This document shows, one piece after another, positions 8,666 through 16,999 of a stretch of DNA of 40,413 nt. The notes under the pieces were generated by a model. That model did not search any database. It was given only the letters and a program-made list of their open reading frames with translations, and was not told the origin of the DNA. Source of the DNA: Pseudomonadota bacterium (GTDB lineage Bacteria > Pseudomonadota > Gammaproteobacteria > Burkholderiales > SG8-39); NCBI GenBank assembly GCA_947455195.1, contig CANGMI010000011.1:1-40413 (forward strand), in the 5' to 3' direction. The stretch's first letter is position 1. Every line of letters begins with the position of its first letter. A program made the translations under genes and the position numbers.

Positions 8666-8716
8666 TGGTACACCTCTTGCGCCACGGTCAGACTGACCGC
8701 ATTGTTTGCTGTACCA
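8666..8716. promoter_or_regulatory. Nested inverted repeat in divergent promoter region, candidate operator
   Basis: TGGTACA (8666-8672) and TGTACCA (8710-8716) form a perfect 7-bp inverted repeat. Nested inside, and centred within one base of the same point, is GGTCA-GAC-TGACC (8686-8698). The element lies in the 167-bp gap between the leftward transporter operon and the rightward oxygenase/deacetylase pair. TGGT...ACCA half sites are common in operators of GntR/FadR-type regulators. That a single regulator controls both directions is inference; no regulator gene is adjacent. Confidence 0.4.
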
Positions 8717-8753
8717 CTGATCCGCGCATCGCACGTCTCGAGGAGCCTGCCCC

Positions 8754-9836
8754 ATGGCCCGTACCATTCCGGTGATCGACCTCTCTGCCTATTTCAACCC
8801 CGACCGCACGACGGCCGATCTCCATGCGCTGCTCGAGGCGGTCGACGCGGCCTTGTGCGATCTGGGATTCCTGTGCATCAAGGGACATCCCGTACCTGCG
8901 GCCCTCGTCGAGGCCACCCAGAACGAGGCCATCGCCTTCTTCGATAGCCCGCAGATGCACAAGGATGGTGCGCTGGCGCGCCGCTATCGCTCGCGCGGTT
9001 ACACGGCGCTGGGTGACATTGCGTTGAGTCACGCCATGCCGGCGGGCGACCGGACCCTGCCGGCCGACCTGTTCGAGCGTTACCGCATCGGGCCTTTCGA
9101 TCGGCCCGATGATGACTACCACCAGTCGCGCATCGAGACCGTGTACCCGCCCAACGTCTGGCCGGCGCAGCAGCCGTCCTTCCAGCCGGTGATGCAGGCG
9201 TGGTATCGGGCGATGAGCACGCTCTCACGCGATCTGATGCGCATCTTTGCGCTGGTTCTGGGGCTTCCCGAACGCTGGTTCGACGACAAGATCGACCGCG
9301 AGATGTCCTCGTTCTGCATCAACCATTACCCGGCGCTGGCCGAGCCCCCGGCCCCCGGCCAGTTGCGTGCCGGGCCCCACACCGATTACGGCACGCTCAC
9401 CATCGTTGCGCCGACCGATGCACCGGGCGGCCTGCAGGTTCGCCTGCGCCACGGCGAGTGGGAGGATGTCACGGTGGAGCGGGGCGCCTTCGTGGTCAAC
9501 ATCGGCGACATGATGGCGCAGTGGACCAACGACCGCTGGGTCTCGACCCTGCATCGGGTGGCCAATCCGCCTCTGGAGGCCGCAGTGCCGACCCGGCGAC
9601 TGTCGCTCGTGTACTTTCACCAGCCCAATCCGGACACCCAGGTCGAATGCATCCCGTCCTGTGTCGGCACGGGTGTGCGCTATGAACCCGTGGCGGCCGG
9701 CCACTACATCCTCGAAAAGATCGCTGCGCACTTTCCGGCGCCCGGTCCCGCTGCCACTTCGCCCGCTCGCGCGGATCACGCCGGTATCCCGGCCGAGGTC
9801 CAGCCCGGTGTGTCGAGTTCGGGGCAGCCCGCATGA
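8754..9836 (+). CDS. 2-oxoglutarate/Fe(II)-dependent oxygenase, isopenicillin N synthase-like family
   Basis: The 360-residue soluble protein has the N-terminal DIOX_N region (IPVIDLSAYF; LGFLCIKGHPVP) and a C-terminal 2OG-Fe(II) oxygenase domain. The iron ligands are visible as HTD (H209, D211) and H267 in LHRVANPP, and the 2-oxoglutarate-binding RxS motif is R282-L-S284. Residues 249-269, through GDMMAQWTNDRW to the ligand histidine, are typical of the IPNS-like group. Such enzymes hydroxylate, desaturate or open rings of small molecules; the substrate here is unknown. AGGAG eight bases before ATG 8754 supports the start. The stop overlaps the next gene as ATGA, so the two products are probably made together. 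The C-terminal tail of about 30 residues is rich in Ala and Pro and probably unstructured. A second enzyme of the family is encoded at 30210-31229. Confidence 0.93.
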   Translation: MARTIPVIDLSAYFNPDRTTADLHALLEAVDAALCDLGFLCIKGHPVPAALVEATQNEAIAFFDSPQMHKDGALARRYRSRGYTALGDIALSHAMPAGDRTLPADLFERYRIGPFDRPDDDYHQSRIETVYPPNVWPAQQPSFQPVMQAWYRAMSTLSRDLMRIFALVLGLPERWFDDKIDREMSSFCINHYPALAEPPAPGQLRAGPHTDYGTLTIVAPTDAPGGLQVRLRHGEWEDVTVERGAFVVNIGDMMAQWTNDRWVSTLHRVANPPLEAAVPTRRLSLVYFHQPNPDTQVECIPSCVGTGVRYEPVAAGHYILEKIAAHFPAPGPAATSPARADHAGIPAEVQPGVSSSGQPA

Positions 9837-10741
9837 GGCCGCTCGCAACCCACGGCCGGTACGCCTACAGTGCCATTGGCCGTCGGCCCGATTACGCCTT
9901 TCCGGGTGGCAAGCGCCTGGCAGTCCATATCGGTTTCAACATCGAGCATTTCGAATTTGGCCGTGGGCTGGGTGCCAGCATCGCGCCACCCACGCCACAG
10001 CCCGATGTGCTCAATTTTGCCTGGCGCGACTACGGCAATCGAGTGGGTGTCTGGCGTTGCCTCGACCTCTTCGAGTCGCTGCGGCTCCCGCTCGGCGTCC
10101 TCATCAATACCGCACTCTACGATTACTGCCCGGAAGTGGTTGCGGCATTCGTTGCCCGCGGTGACGAACTCATCGGACATGGGCATACGAACGCCGAGCG
10201 GCAAGGAGAGATGGACGAAGCGACTGAGCGGGCCCTCCTGCTGGCCTGTCGCGAGCGCATCGAGCGCGAGTCGGGGGTGAGCCCGGCGGGTTGGCTCTCG
10301 CCCTGGATTTCCGAGTCGGGGCACACCCCCGATCTGCTGGTCGAAACCGGCTACGGGTACACGCTCAACTGGTGTCATGACGATCAGCCGGTGCCGATGC
10401 GTACCCGCTCCGGGCGCCCGCTGTGGTCGATTCCCTATCCGCAGGAACTGAACGACATTCCGATGATCATCGGTCGCCAGATGAACGGCAGTGACTTCGC
10501 CGACATGATCGTCGACCAGTATGAGGAGATGCGTCTGCAGTCCGAGGCGCAGCCCCTGGTGATGGGTATTGCGCTGCACCCCTATCTCATCGGGCAGCCG
10601 TATCGGCTGCGCCACTTGCGCCGCGCCCTGCAGCATCTGGTGGCGGCCGACGACGCCTGGTTCACCACGCCCGGGGCCCTCTGGCAGCTGGCGAGCTCTG
10701 GCGGCTGTGGCGAGTTGCCGGCCGATTCGGCGAGCCCCTGA
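9833..10741 (+). CDS. Polysaccharide deacetylase-fold protein (PuuE-type allantoinase-like)
   Basis: The 302-residue protein belongs to the NodB/polysaccharide deacetylase superfamily in the form related to PuuE allantoinase: an N-terminal YSAIGRRPDYAFPGGKRLAV lead-in, VHIGFNIEHF in place of the usual TxDDG strand, and an IGHGHTN motif near residues 114-120. A late ALHPYLIGQPYRLRHLRRAL segment is common to this group. There is no signal peptide, so it should be cytoplasmic and act on a small amide or ureide rather than on a cell-wall polymer. The 4-bp overlap with the oxygenase gene points to a two-step pathway. With a PucG-like gene elsewhere in the window a purine-ureide substrate is possible, but genes of this group also occur in other catabolic clusters. 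Fold assignment is firm; activity is not. Confidence 0.85.
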   Translation: MRPLATHGRYAYSAIGRRPDYAFPGGKRLAVHIGFNIEHFEFGRGLGASIAPPTPQPDVLNFAWRDYGNRVGVWRCLDLFESLRLPLGVLINTALYDYCPEVVAAFVARGDELIGHGHTNAERQGEMDEATERALLLACRERIERESGVSPAGWLSPWISESGHTPDLLVETGYGYTLNWCHDDQPVPMRTRSGRPLWSIPYPQELNDIPMIIGRQMNGSDFADMIVDQYEEMRLQSEAQPLVMGIALHPYLIGQPYRLRHLRRALQHLVAADDAWFTTPGALWQLASSGGCGELPADSASP

Positions 10742-10761
10742 TGGTCTGAGGACTCACGGGA

Positions 10762-10795
10762 CTGTCACAATCCTGTCATGAGGTGCGGCCACAAT
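10762..10795 (+). promoter_or_regulatory. PHO box and -10 element of the pst promoter
   Basis: CTGTCACAATCCTGTCAT (10762-10779) matches the PhoB-binding consensus of two CTGTCAT repeats separated by four A/T-rich bases, with one change in the first repeat. Ten bases downstream is CACAAT (10790-10795), which fits a -10 hexamer in a PhoB-activated promoter, where the PHO box replaces the -35 element. It is 37 bases upstream of pstS. This predicts induction of the operon by PhoB under phosphate limitation. Confidence 0.88.
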
Positions 10796-10832
10796 AGCGG
10801 TCCGTTCTGCCTTTCCCTCATCAGGAGTCCGC

Positions 10833-11897
10833 ATGACATACCTCGCTCGTGTATGCCGCCTCTCGGCAGGCCTGCTGGCCGCCTCGGCCCTCGCTGCCGC
10901 TGCCGTGCCCGCGACTGCCGTCGCTGCCGATATTCTCGGCGCCGGTGCGACGTTTCCCGCCCCGATCTATGCGCGGTGGGCTGATGCCTATTCGAAGGCG
11001 ACGGGCCACAAGCTCAATTACCAGTCGATCGGCTCTGGCGGGGGCATCAAGCAGATCGTCGCCAGGACGGTTGACTTCGGTGCCTCCGACATGCCACTCA
11101 AGCCCGAGGATCTCGCCAAGGAAGGGCTGGTGCAGTTTCCGACCGTGATCGGTGGCGTGGTTCCGGTCATGAATGTGGCCGGCATCAAGCCGGGCGAGTT
11201 GCAGATCACGGGTGCGGTCCTGGCCGACATCTACCTGGGCAAGATCACGCGCTGGAATGACAAGGCCATCGCCGACCTGAATCCGAAGTCGACCCTGCCT
11301 GCCACCGACATCGCCGTCGTACGTCGTGCCGATGGTTCGGGCACTTCGTTCATCTTCACCAACTACCTCTCGAAAGTCAGCGCCGAGTGGAAGCAGAAGG
11401 TCGGGGAAGGCACGGCGCCGCAGTGGCCGGTGGGTCTGGGTGGCAAGGGCAACGAGGGCGTCTCCGCGTTCGTGCAGCGCATTCCGGGGGCGATCGGCTA
11501 TGTGGAGTACGCCTACGCCAAGCAGAACAAGATGACCTATCTGCAGATGCGCAATCGCGACGGTCAGACGGTTGCGCCGGACGATGAGACGTTCAAGGCC
11601 GCGGCAGCCGGTGCCGACTGGACGAAGAGCGCCTTTGCCGAAATTCTCACCGACATGCCTGGCAAGGCCAGTTGGCCCATCACCGGAGCCACCTTCATCC
11701 TGATGCACAAGCAGCAGGGGAAGCCGGAACGCGCTGCCGAAGTGCTCAAGTTCTTCGAGTGGTCGTACAAGAATGGCGACGCCATGGCCACTGAACTGGA
11801 CTACGTGCCGCTGCCCGACAGTCTGGTTGCCCTGATCGGCAAGTCGTTTGCCGACATCAAGGACACTGGCGGCACGGTGATCTACTCGCCACGCTGA
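10833..11897 (+). CDS. pstS: Phosphate ABC transporter, periplasmic phosphate-binding protein PstS
   Basis: The 354-residue protein has a signal peptide ([20 protein letters not shown], Ala-rich core, cleavage near residue 32). It continues with the PstS hallmark [20 protein letters not shown], then the phosphate-contacting [10 protein letters not shown] and [10 protein letters not shown] stretches and a [17 protein letters not shown] motif that lines the anion site. It binds inorganic phosphate in the periplasm with high affinity and delivers it to PstCA. The PHO box upstream marks it as PhoB-controlled and first in the pstSCAB operon. A strong hairpin after the stop may stabilise the pstS message so that the binding protein is made in excess. 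Length and motifs are normal for the family. Confidence 0.97.
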   Translation: MTYLARVCRLSAGLLAASALAAAAVPATAVAADILGAGATFPAPIYARWADAYSKATGHKLNYQSIGSGGGIKQIVARTVDFGASDMPLKPEDLAKEGLVQFPTVIGGVVPVMNVAGIKPGELQITGAVLADIYLGKITRWNDKAIADLNPKSTLPATDIAVVRRADGSGTSFIFTNYLSKVSAEWKQKVGEGTAPQWPVGLGGKGNEGVSAFVQRIPGAIGYVEYAYAKQNKMTYLQMRNRDGQTVAPDDETFKAAAAGADWTKSAFAEILTDMPGKASWPITGATFILMHKQQGKPERAAEVLKFFEWSYKNGDAMATELDYVPLPDSLVALIGKSFADIKDTGGTVIYSPR

Positions 11898-11913
11898 CCC
11901 GAGGCCAGACACC

Positions 11914-11944
11914 GGCCGAGGCGCCCGCCCGGGCGCTCCCGGCC
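11914..11944 (+). promoter_or_regulatory. Intercistronic hairpin between pstS and pstC
   Basis: The 31-base segment folds on itself: GGCCG (11914-11918) pairs with CGGCC (11940-11944) and GCGCCCG pairs with CGGGCGC around a two- to four-base turn, with a small internal mismatch. No T tract follows, so it is not a classical terminator. Its place directly after pstS suggests mRNA 3'-end stabilisation or partial termination, which would raise PstS relative to PstCAB. The role is inferred from position. Confidence 0.55.
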
Positions 11945-11972
11945 ACGGATTGCGCACGACAGGAGGTCGACG

Positions 11973-12977
11973 ATGCGGGCAGAGAGAACAGGCGAAAGCG
12001 CAGTGCGGGCGAGCGGGCCTGCGTCGCGTACGCCGATGGCCATCGCACATGCCCGCGTCGATCTTGCGTTCGAGTGGCTGACCCGGATCGTGGCAGCCTG
12101 CGTGCTCCTGTTGCTCGCCGGCATCATCGTCTCGCTGATCGTGTCCGCCTGGCCTTCGATCGAGCGGTTTGGGTTTCACTTCCTCACGACCAGCGAGTGG
12201 AATCCGCCCATGGAGCGGTTTGGCGCCCTCGTGCCGGCCTACGGGACGCTGGTGACCTCCATCATCGCGCTGCTGATTGCCGTGCCGGTCAGCTTCGGCA
12301 TTGCCCTCTTTCTCACCGAACTCAGCCCGATCTGGCTCAAGCGGCCCCTCGGTACGGCCATCGAGTTGCTCGCAGCGATCCCGAGCATCGTCTACGGCAT
12401 GTGGGGTCTTCTCGTGTTTTCACCGCTCTTTGGCGAGTACGCGCAGCCCTGGCTGGCTGCGACGCTGGGCAAACTGCCGGTGATCGGCGTTCTTTTCTCC
12501 GGCCCGCCGATCGGCATCGGTCTGCTCTGCGCCGGCATCATCCTCGCCATCATGATCATTCCGTTCATCGCATCGGTCATGCGTGATGTGTTCGAACTCA
12601 CCCCACCCATGCTGAAGGAATCGGCCTATGGTCTGGGCGCCACGACCTGGGAAGTGATGTCGGGCGTCGTGCTGCCCTACACCCGCGCTGGGGTCGTGGG
12701 TGGCATCATGCTCGGGCTCGGGCGCGCGCTGGGCGAGACGATGGCAGTAACCTTCGTCATCGGCAACACGAACATGCTGCAGAACTTCTCGCTGTTCCAG
12801 TCGGGCAACAGCGTCACCTCGGCGCTGGCCAACGAATTTGCCGAGGCGAGCCCTGGGCTTCATACCGCGGCACTGATCGAACTGGGGCTCATCCTCTTCG
12901 TGATCACGCTTCTGGTGCTGGCGGCCTCGAAACTGCTTCTGGCCCGACTGGCGCGGGCCGAAGGGGGCGCAGCATGA
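11973..12977 (+). CDS. pstC: Phosphate ABC transporter permease PstC
   Basis: The 334-residue membrane protein has about six transmembrane helices, the first at roughly residues 38-55. Family signatures include the [20 protein letters not shown] helix, [12 protein letters not shown] and a C-proximal binding-protein-dependent transport loop ending in [16 protein letters not shown]. With PstA it forms the phosphate channel in the inner membrane. The start is well marked by a full AGGAGG six bases before ATG 11973. Its stop overlaps pstA as ATGA. The polar N-terminal extension of about 30 residues before the first helix is typical of PstC. Confidence 0.97.
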   Translation: MRAERTGESAVRASGPASRTPMAIAHARVDLAFEWLTRIVAACVLLLLAGIIVSLIVSAWPSIERFGFHFLTTSEWNPPMERFGALVPAYGTLVTSIIALLIAVPVSFGIALFLTELSPIWLKRPLGTAIELLAAIPSIVYGMWGLLVFSPLFGEYAQPWLAATLGKLPVIGVLFSGPPIGIGLLCAGIILAIMIIPFIASVMRDVFELTPPMLKESAYGLGATTWEVMSGVVLPYTRAGVVGGIMLGLGRALGETMAVTFVIGNTNMLQNFSLFQSGNSVTSALANEFAEASPGLHTAALIELGLILFVITLLVLAASKLLLARLARAEGGAA

Positions 12978-13813
12978 ACGTTCGCTCACGGCGTCGCATC
13001 GTCAACGGGCTTGCGCTGGCTGCATCACTCGCCGCGATGGCGTTTGGCCTCGCGTGGCTCGTGTCCATTCTGTGGAATGTGATTTCCCTGGGCATTGCCG
13101 GCATGAGCGTCTCGCTCTTCACCCTGGAGACGCCACCGCCCGGTGGGACGGGCGGCCTTGGCAATGCCATTGTCGGCAGCGTGATCATGGTGGGTCTGGC
13201 CACGCTGATTGGAACGCCGGTCGGCATTCTCGCCGGCGTCTTCCTTGCCGAATATGGCCGTCGTTCGTGGCTCGGGGCGGTCACCCGATTCGTCAACGAC
13301 ATGCTGCTCTCGGCGCCGTCGATCGTGATCGGACTCTTTGTCTACGCGATCATGGTGGCCCGTTTCGGCGGCTTCTCGGGCTGGGCCGGTGTGTTGGCGC
13401 TCACGCTCCTCATGCTGCCGGTCGTGGTACGAACGACCGAGAACATGCTGCTCCTCGTGCCCAACAGCCTGCGCGAGGCGGCCATCGCCCTGGGCGCCCC
13501 CCGGTATCGGGTCATTGCCGGGGTAACGCTGCGCGCAGCACGTGCGGGTGTCATCACCGGCGTATTGCTCGCACTGGCGCGCATCTCGGGCGAAACAGCG
13601 CCGCTTCTCTTTACGTCGCTCTCCAATCAGTTCTGGAGCATCGATCTGGCCGAACCCATGGCCAACCTCCCCGTCACCATCTTCAAGTTCGCGATGAGCC
13701 CGTTCGAGGATTGGCAGCGGCTGGCCTGGGCGGGAGTCTTCCTCATCACGATGGGCGTTCTCGTCCTCAACATCGTGGCTCGTACCCTGTTCAAGGATGA
13801 ATTGAAGCGATGA
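12974..13813 (+). CDS. pstA: Phosphate ABC transporter permease PstA
   Basis: The 279-residue protein has about six transmembrane segments and PstA motifs: [20 protein letters not shown] near residues 55-74, [10 protein letters not shown], the [14 protein letters not shown] helix, [16 protein letters not shown] as the ATPase-contacting loop, and [15 protein letters not shown]. It is the second half of the inner-membrane phosphate pore with PstC. Both ends overlap the neighbouring pst genes by 4 bp, so pstC, pstA and pstB are likely translated as a coupled unit in fixed ratio. Length is normal for the family and no anomaly is seen. Confidence 0.97.
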   Translation: MNVRSRRRIVNGLALAASLAAMAFGLAWLVSILWNVISLGIAGMSVSLFTLETPPPGGTGGLGNAIVGSVIMVGLATLIGTPVGILAGVFLAEYGRRSWLGAVTRFVNDMLLSAPSIVIGLFVYAIMVARFGGFSGWAGVLALTLLMLPVVVRTTENMLLLVPNSLREAAIALGAPRYRVIAGVTLRAARAGVITGVLLALARISGETAPLLFTSLSNQFWSIDLAEPMANLPVTIFKFAMSPFEDWQRLAWAGVFLITMGVLVLNIVARTLFKDELKR

Positions 13814-14649
13814 ACATGCACACGAACGGCGCTCGTCAGGCGTCTGATGGCATTGCCCGTCCCTTCGTCGCTCAGGGCGCTGCGGTACCACCCTCGTCGG
13901 TGGCTCTGGCGCTGCGCGACTTCAACTTCTACTACGGGAAGTTCCACGCCATCAAGGGCGTGTCGATGGAAATCTTCCAGAACCGCGTGACGGCCTTCAT
14001 TGGTCCCTCGGGGTGCGGGAAATCGACACTCCTTCGATCGCTCAACCGGATGTACGACCTGTACCCCGATCAGCGTGCCGAGGGGCAACTGCTCTTCCAC
14101 GGCGACAATCTGCTCGACAAGGGGGTCGACCTGCTCGACCTGCGTGCGCGGATCGGCATGGTGTTCCAGAAGCCGACACCGTTTCCGATGTCGATCTACG
14201 ACAACGTCGCGTTTGGCGTGCGCATGCACGAGCGGCTCTCGCGTGCCGAGATGGACGAGCGGGTCGAGTGGGCGCTCACCAAGGCGGCGCTCTGGGGCGA
14301 GGTGAAAAGCATACTGGGACGCAACGGTGCGAGCCTCTCGGGTGGACAGCAGCAACGGCTGTGCATCGCGCGCGGCATTGCGGTGAAACCCGAAGTGCTG
14401 CTGCTCGATGAGCCGACCTCGGCGCTTGATCCGATCTCGACTGCGCGCATCGAGGAGCTGGTGACCGAATTGAAGAGCGACTTCACCATCGCCATCGTCA
14501 CGCACAACATGCAGCAGGCCGCGCGCGTCTCCGACTACACCGCCTACATGTACCTTGGTGAACTGGTCGAGTACGGCGTCACCTCGCAGATCTTCCTCAA
14601 GCCGGCGAAAAAGGAAACCGAGGACTACATCACCGGGCGGTTCGGCTGA
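13810..14649 (+). CDS. pstB: Phosphate ABC transporter ATPase PstB
   Basis: The 279-residue protein is a complete ABC ATPase: Walker [10 protein letters not shown] (65-73), Q-loop [20 protein letters not shown] from residue 117, signature LSGGQ (176-180), Walker [14 protein letters not shown] and H-loop VTHNMQQA near 230-237. The [13 protein letters not shown] start and [12 protein letters not shown] end are diagnostic for PstB. It powers PstCA-mediated phosphate import and, in many species, takes part with PhoU in signalling to PhoR. The usual next gene, phoU, is missing here. Instead the last 20 bases overlap the 3' end of the convergent REC-EAL gene. The first 30 residues before the ABC domain are a variable extension. 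Confidence 0.97.
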   Translation: MNMHTNGARQASDGIARPFVAQGAAVPPSSVALALRDFNFYYGKFHAIKGVSMEIFQNRVTAFIGPSGCGKSTLLRSLNRMYDLYPDQRAEGQLLFHGDNLLDKGVDLLDLRARIGMVFQKPTPFPMSIYDNVAFGVRMHERLSRAEMDERVEWALTKAALWGEVKSILGRNGASLSGGQQQRLCIARGIAVKPEVLLLDEPTSALDPISTARIEELVTELKSDFTIAIVTHNMQQAARVSDYTAYMYLGELVEYGVTSQIFLKPAKKETEDYITGRFG

Positions 14650-15880
14650 TCCAGGCTCGAACGAATCGGATGAACTCGGCAGCGGGCAGGGCAGGGCTGT
14701 AGAGAAAGCCCTGCCCGATCGAACAACCGGCCGACCGCACCAGCGTCTCTTCGGCTGACGTTTCCACGCCTTCTGCCGTTGTTTCCAGCCCGAGGCGTCG
14801 ACCCAGCTGGATGCTCGATTCGAGGATCGCGCGCAGGTGCGGCTGGTTGCCGGCGCCACTCACGAATGAGCGGTCGATCTTCATTTCGCTGAAGGGCACC
14901 GCCGAGAGCTGCTGCAGCGATGCATAGCCGGTGCCGAAGTCATCGATGGCCAGTCCGAAGCCGCGCATGCGCAAACGGGCGAGCCCCCCGATCATGCCGG
15001 GCAGATCGCGCGTGGCCACACTTTCAGTGAGTTCGAAGGTGATCGATTCGGGTGCAACCCCGTGGTTCAACGCGCGTGCGCAGAGTCTTTCGGCGGCCGA
15101 ATCGTCCTCGAAGAGGCTTGCACTGAGATTGACCGACAGCGAGATCGTGTGACCCGCCGCGGTCCAGGTTGCCAGGGCAGCAAACGCCTGGTCGACGACG
15201 CTCCAGGTGAGAAGGCCCATCAGGCCGGCTGCTTCGGCGGGGGCGAGGAAACGGGCGGGCGCGAGGAGGCCGTGCACCGGGTGATTCCATCGCACCAGTG
15301 CCTCGGCCCCGCACAGCCGGCCAGTCGTCAGTGCGATCTTCGGCTGGTAATAGGGCTCGAATTCGCCCGCCCCGAGGCCGCGGCGTATGTCATCGGCATC
15401 CATGGCGCCGGGTTGGGGCGAGCGCAACGGTTTCCTCGTGCTCGAGTCAAGGTCGGCCACGAGGCGCTCGAGTCGCTCCCGATCGATCGGCTTTCGCATC
15501 GTGCCCACCACCTCGAGGCCGCTTGCAGCCGCCATTGTCCCGACGGCTGCGATGAGTGACGGGGCTTGCGACGAGAGCAGTACGACGGCGATACCCTGAT
15601 AGTCGCGTGCGAGTCGCGACAACATCTGGATGCCATCCATGCCGGCCATGTCCAGATCGCACAGGGCCAGGTCCACGGGTGCCGGCGAGTGCGCGAGCGC
15701 CTGCAGGGCTTCGCTGCCATCGCCGGCTTCGAGCACCCGGGCAAAGCCGATCTGCTGCAGCACGCCGCGGGCGAGGCGCCGTTGCAGGGGGTCATCCTCG
15801 ATGACGATGGCGCTGTGCAGGTTGGCGAGCGAGCCCGTCGTGTGCTTGCTGGCGGCCTCATCATCAGGGCGGGCGCTCAT
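14630..15880 (-). CDS. Response regulator with EAL cyclic-di-GMP phosphodiesterase domain (REC-EAL, RocR-like)
   Basis: The 416-residue protein has a receiver domain (about 22-145) and an EAL domain (about 162-410). In the receiver the acidic pair E28-D29-D30, phospho-acceptor D75 ([10 protein letters not shown]) and K130 (MRKP) are present; the proline that usually follows the acceptor motif is alanine. The EAL domain keeps the metal and catalytic set: E193 (AEALVRW), N251 (NLSAS), E284 (ELTES), DDFGTGYAS at 313-321, K334 (KIDRSFV), EGVET and a final QGF. It should therefore hydrolyse cyclic-di-GMP to pGpG, with activity set by phosphorylation. Its ATG overlaps the stop of the HPt gene upstream, so phosphate transfer from that HPt protein to D75 is likely. 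It converges on pstB with a 20-bp overlap. Confidence 0.92.
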   Translation of the reverse strand: MSARPDDEAASKHTTGSLANLHSAIVIEDDPLQRRLARGVLQQIGFARVLEAGDGSEALQALAHSPAPVDLALCDLDMAGMDGIQMLSRLARDYQGIAVVLLSSQAPSLIAAVGTMAAASGLEVVGTMRKPIDRERLERLVADLDSSTRKPLRSPQPGAMDADDIRRGLGAGEFEPYYQPKIALTTGRLCGAEALVRWNHPVHGLLAPARFLAPAEAAGLMGLLTWSVVDQAFAALATWTAAGHTISLSVNLSASLFEDDSAAERLCARALNHGVAPESITFELTESVATRDLPGMIGGLARLRMRGFGLAIDDFGTGYASLQQLSAVPFSEMKIDRSFVSGAGNQPHLRAILESSIQLGRRLGLETTAEGVETSAEETLVRSAGCSIGQGFLYSPALPAAEFIRFVRAWISRTAR

Positions 15881-16281
15881 CGGAGGTGCGACGCCTTCGC
15901 ATCGCCCGCTGCGTGACCGCCGGTTGGGTGGGTGGCCGGCAGTGACGCTCGCGCCGCCGCCACCTCGGCTGTGGTCTGTGCAAACACCTCGGTGAGTTCT
16001 GCCATGAGGGCGCGACAGCCCATGAGGTCGACCGCGGCAGCCGCGTCTTCAAGCGCGTGGCTCAAGGCGCCGGCACGCCGCATCGACAGACTGTCGAAGG
16101 CGCCCGCCAGTCGATGTGCGTCGGCGCGAACCTCCTCCAGTCGGGCACCCGTAACGGCCGCCTGCAAGGCGGCCATGCGCGCCGGCTGAACGACCAGGTA
16201 GAGGTCGAGCAGTTCGAGCAGCAGCGACTGGTCAGAATCGATGCGCTCGAGCAGTCTGGCGCGGTCAAAGAGCAGGTGCAT
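15877..16281 (-). CDS. Stand-alone histidine phosphotransfer (HPt) domain protein
   Basis: From ATG 16281 the product is 134 residues, mostly helical, with one HPt domain. The phosphate-carrying histidine is H56 in ADAHRLAGAFDSL. It is followed by the typical spacing to AGALSHALEDAA and a last helix rich in Ala and Glu. The lysine usually found three residues after the histidine is replaced by alanine (A59). No kinase or receiver is fused, so it should act as a phosphate shuttle between a hybrid kinase encoded elsewhere and the REC-EAL protein encoded just downstream (ATGA overlap). A longer in-frame start at 16374 would add 31 polar residues without HPt character and is less likely. The tail after residue 115 is disordered. 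It is divergent from sixA, with about 205 bases between the starts. Confidence 0.8.
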   Translation of the reverse strand: MHLLFDRARLLERIDSDQSLLLELLDLYLVVQPARMAALQAAVTGARLEEVRADAHRLAGAFDSLSMRRAGALSHALEDAAAAVDLMGCRALMAELTEVFAQTTAEVAAARASLPATHPTGGHAAGDAKASHLR

Positions 16282-16486
16282 CGTCCATCCCGTCAGCGAG
16301 GTTGGGGCGTGTGGCCGCGTGCCGCTCGATCTGGGCGACGATGGTGGTGTCCGGGCCTCGACATCCGGTAGCATGATAGCAGTGGCATCGTGCGGGGCTG
16401 TCTTGCCGGCTCGTCAGCGGCCTCTTCATCGACGCCGCGAGCGGCACAATGCCCGCTGAGTGCCCCTGATCGGATGGCTCGAACCG

Positions 16487-16999
16487 ATGAACCTGATTCT
16501 GTGGCGTCATGCCACTGCCGAGGAAGTCCCTGCGGATGCCGTCGCAGGCGATGCGGCGCGCGCACTGACCCGACACGGGCGGTGGCAGGCCCGTGTGATG
16601 GCCCAGTGGCTCAATACCCGACTGCCTGCCGACTGCGACATCATCGTGAGCCCCGCCGTGCGGACTCGACAGACAGCCGATGCGCTGTGTCGCCCCTACC
16701 GCGTCAGCGCAGCCCTTGCGCCCGGTGCCTCAACCCACGCGCTGTTGCGCGCGGTGGGCTGGCCCGATCATCCGCACACCGCCCTTGTGGTCGGCCATCA
16801 ACCCACGCTGGGCCGGGTGGCTGCCACGGTTCTTGCGGGGGTCGATGCGGCCTGGCCGATTCGGCGTGCAGCTGCCTGGTGGCTGGTCGCTCGCGACGAA
16901 GAAGAGGGTTCGCGCGTCGCCTTGCGCGCCGTGATGTCGGCCGATATGGCCGTTGTCGATGGCGGTGCCGAGCCCGACGGTCTCAGTGGGCCGCGATGA
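16487..16999 (+). CDS. sixA: SixA-type phosphohistidine phosphatase (histidine phosphatase superfamily)
   Basis: The 170-residue protein starts MNLILWRHATAEE; the RH pair of the phosphoglycerate-mutase fold forms the phospho-enzyme. Further family marks are LTRHGRWQARVMAQWL, IVSPAVRTRQTADAL and VVGHQPTLGRVAA, which carries the second catalytic histidine. The small size without an alpha-helical cap matches SixA, which removes phosphate from histidine, as shown for the ArcB HPt domain and more recently the nitrogen PTS protein NPr in E. coli. ATG 16487 is chosen because it puts the RHA motif at the proper distance; ATG 16460 would add nine residues. Its last 17 bases overlap the 3' end of ppx on the other strand. 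In many betaproteobacteria sixA-like genes lie beside ppx and ppk. Confidence 0.88.
   Translation: MNLILWRHATAEEVPADAVAGDAARALTRHGRWQARVMAQWLNTRLPADCDIIVSPAVRTRQTADALCRPYRVSAALAPGASTHALLRAVGWPDHPHTALVVGHQPTLGRVAATVLAGVDAAWPIRRAAAWWLVARDEEEGSRVALRAVMSADMAVVDGGAEPDGLSGPR

Noticed and set aside
13627-14859. Long minus-strand open frame opposite pstA/pstB (about 410 codons)
   Set aside because: It lies fully antisense to well-supported pst genes, shows no recognisable motif, and is expected by chance in GC-rich coding DNA.
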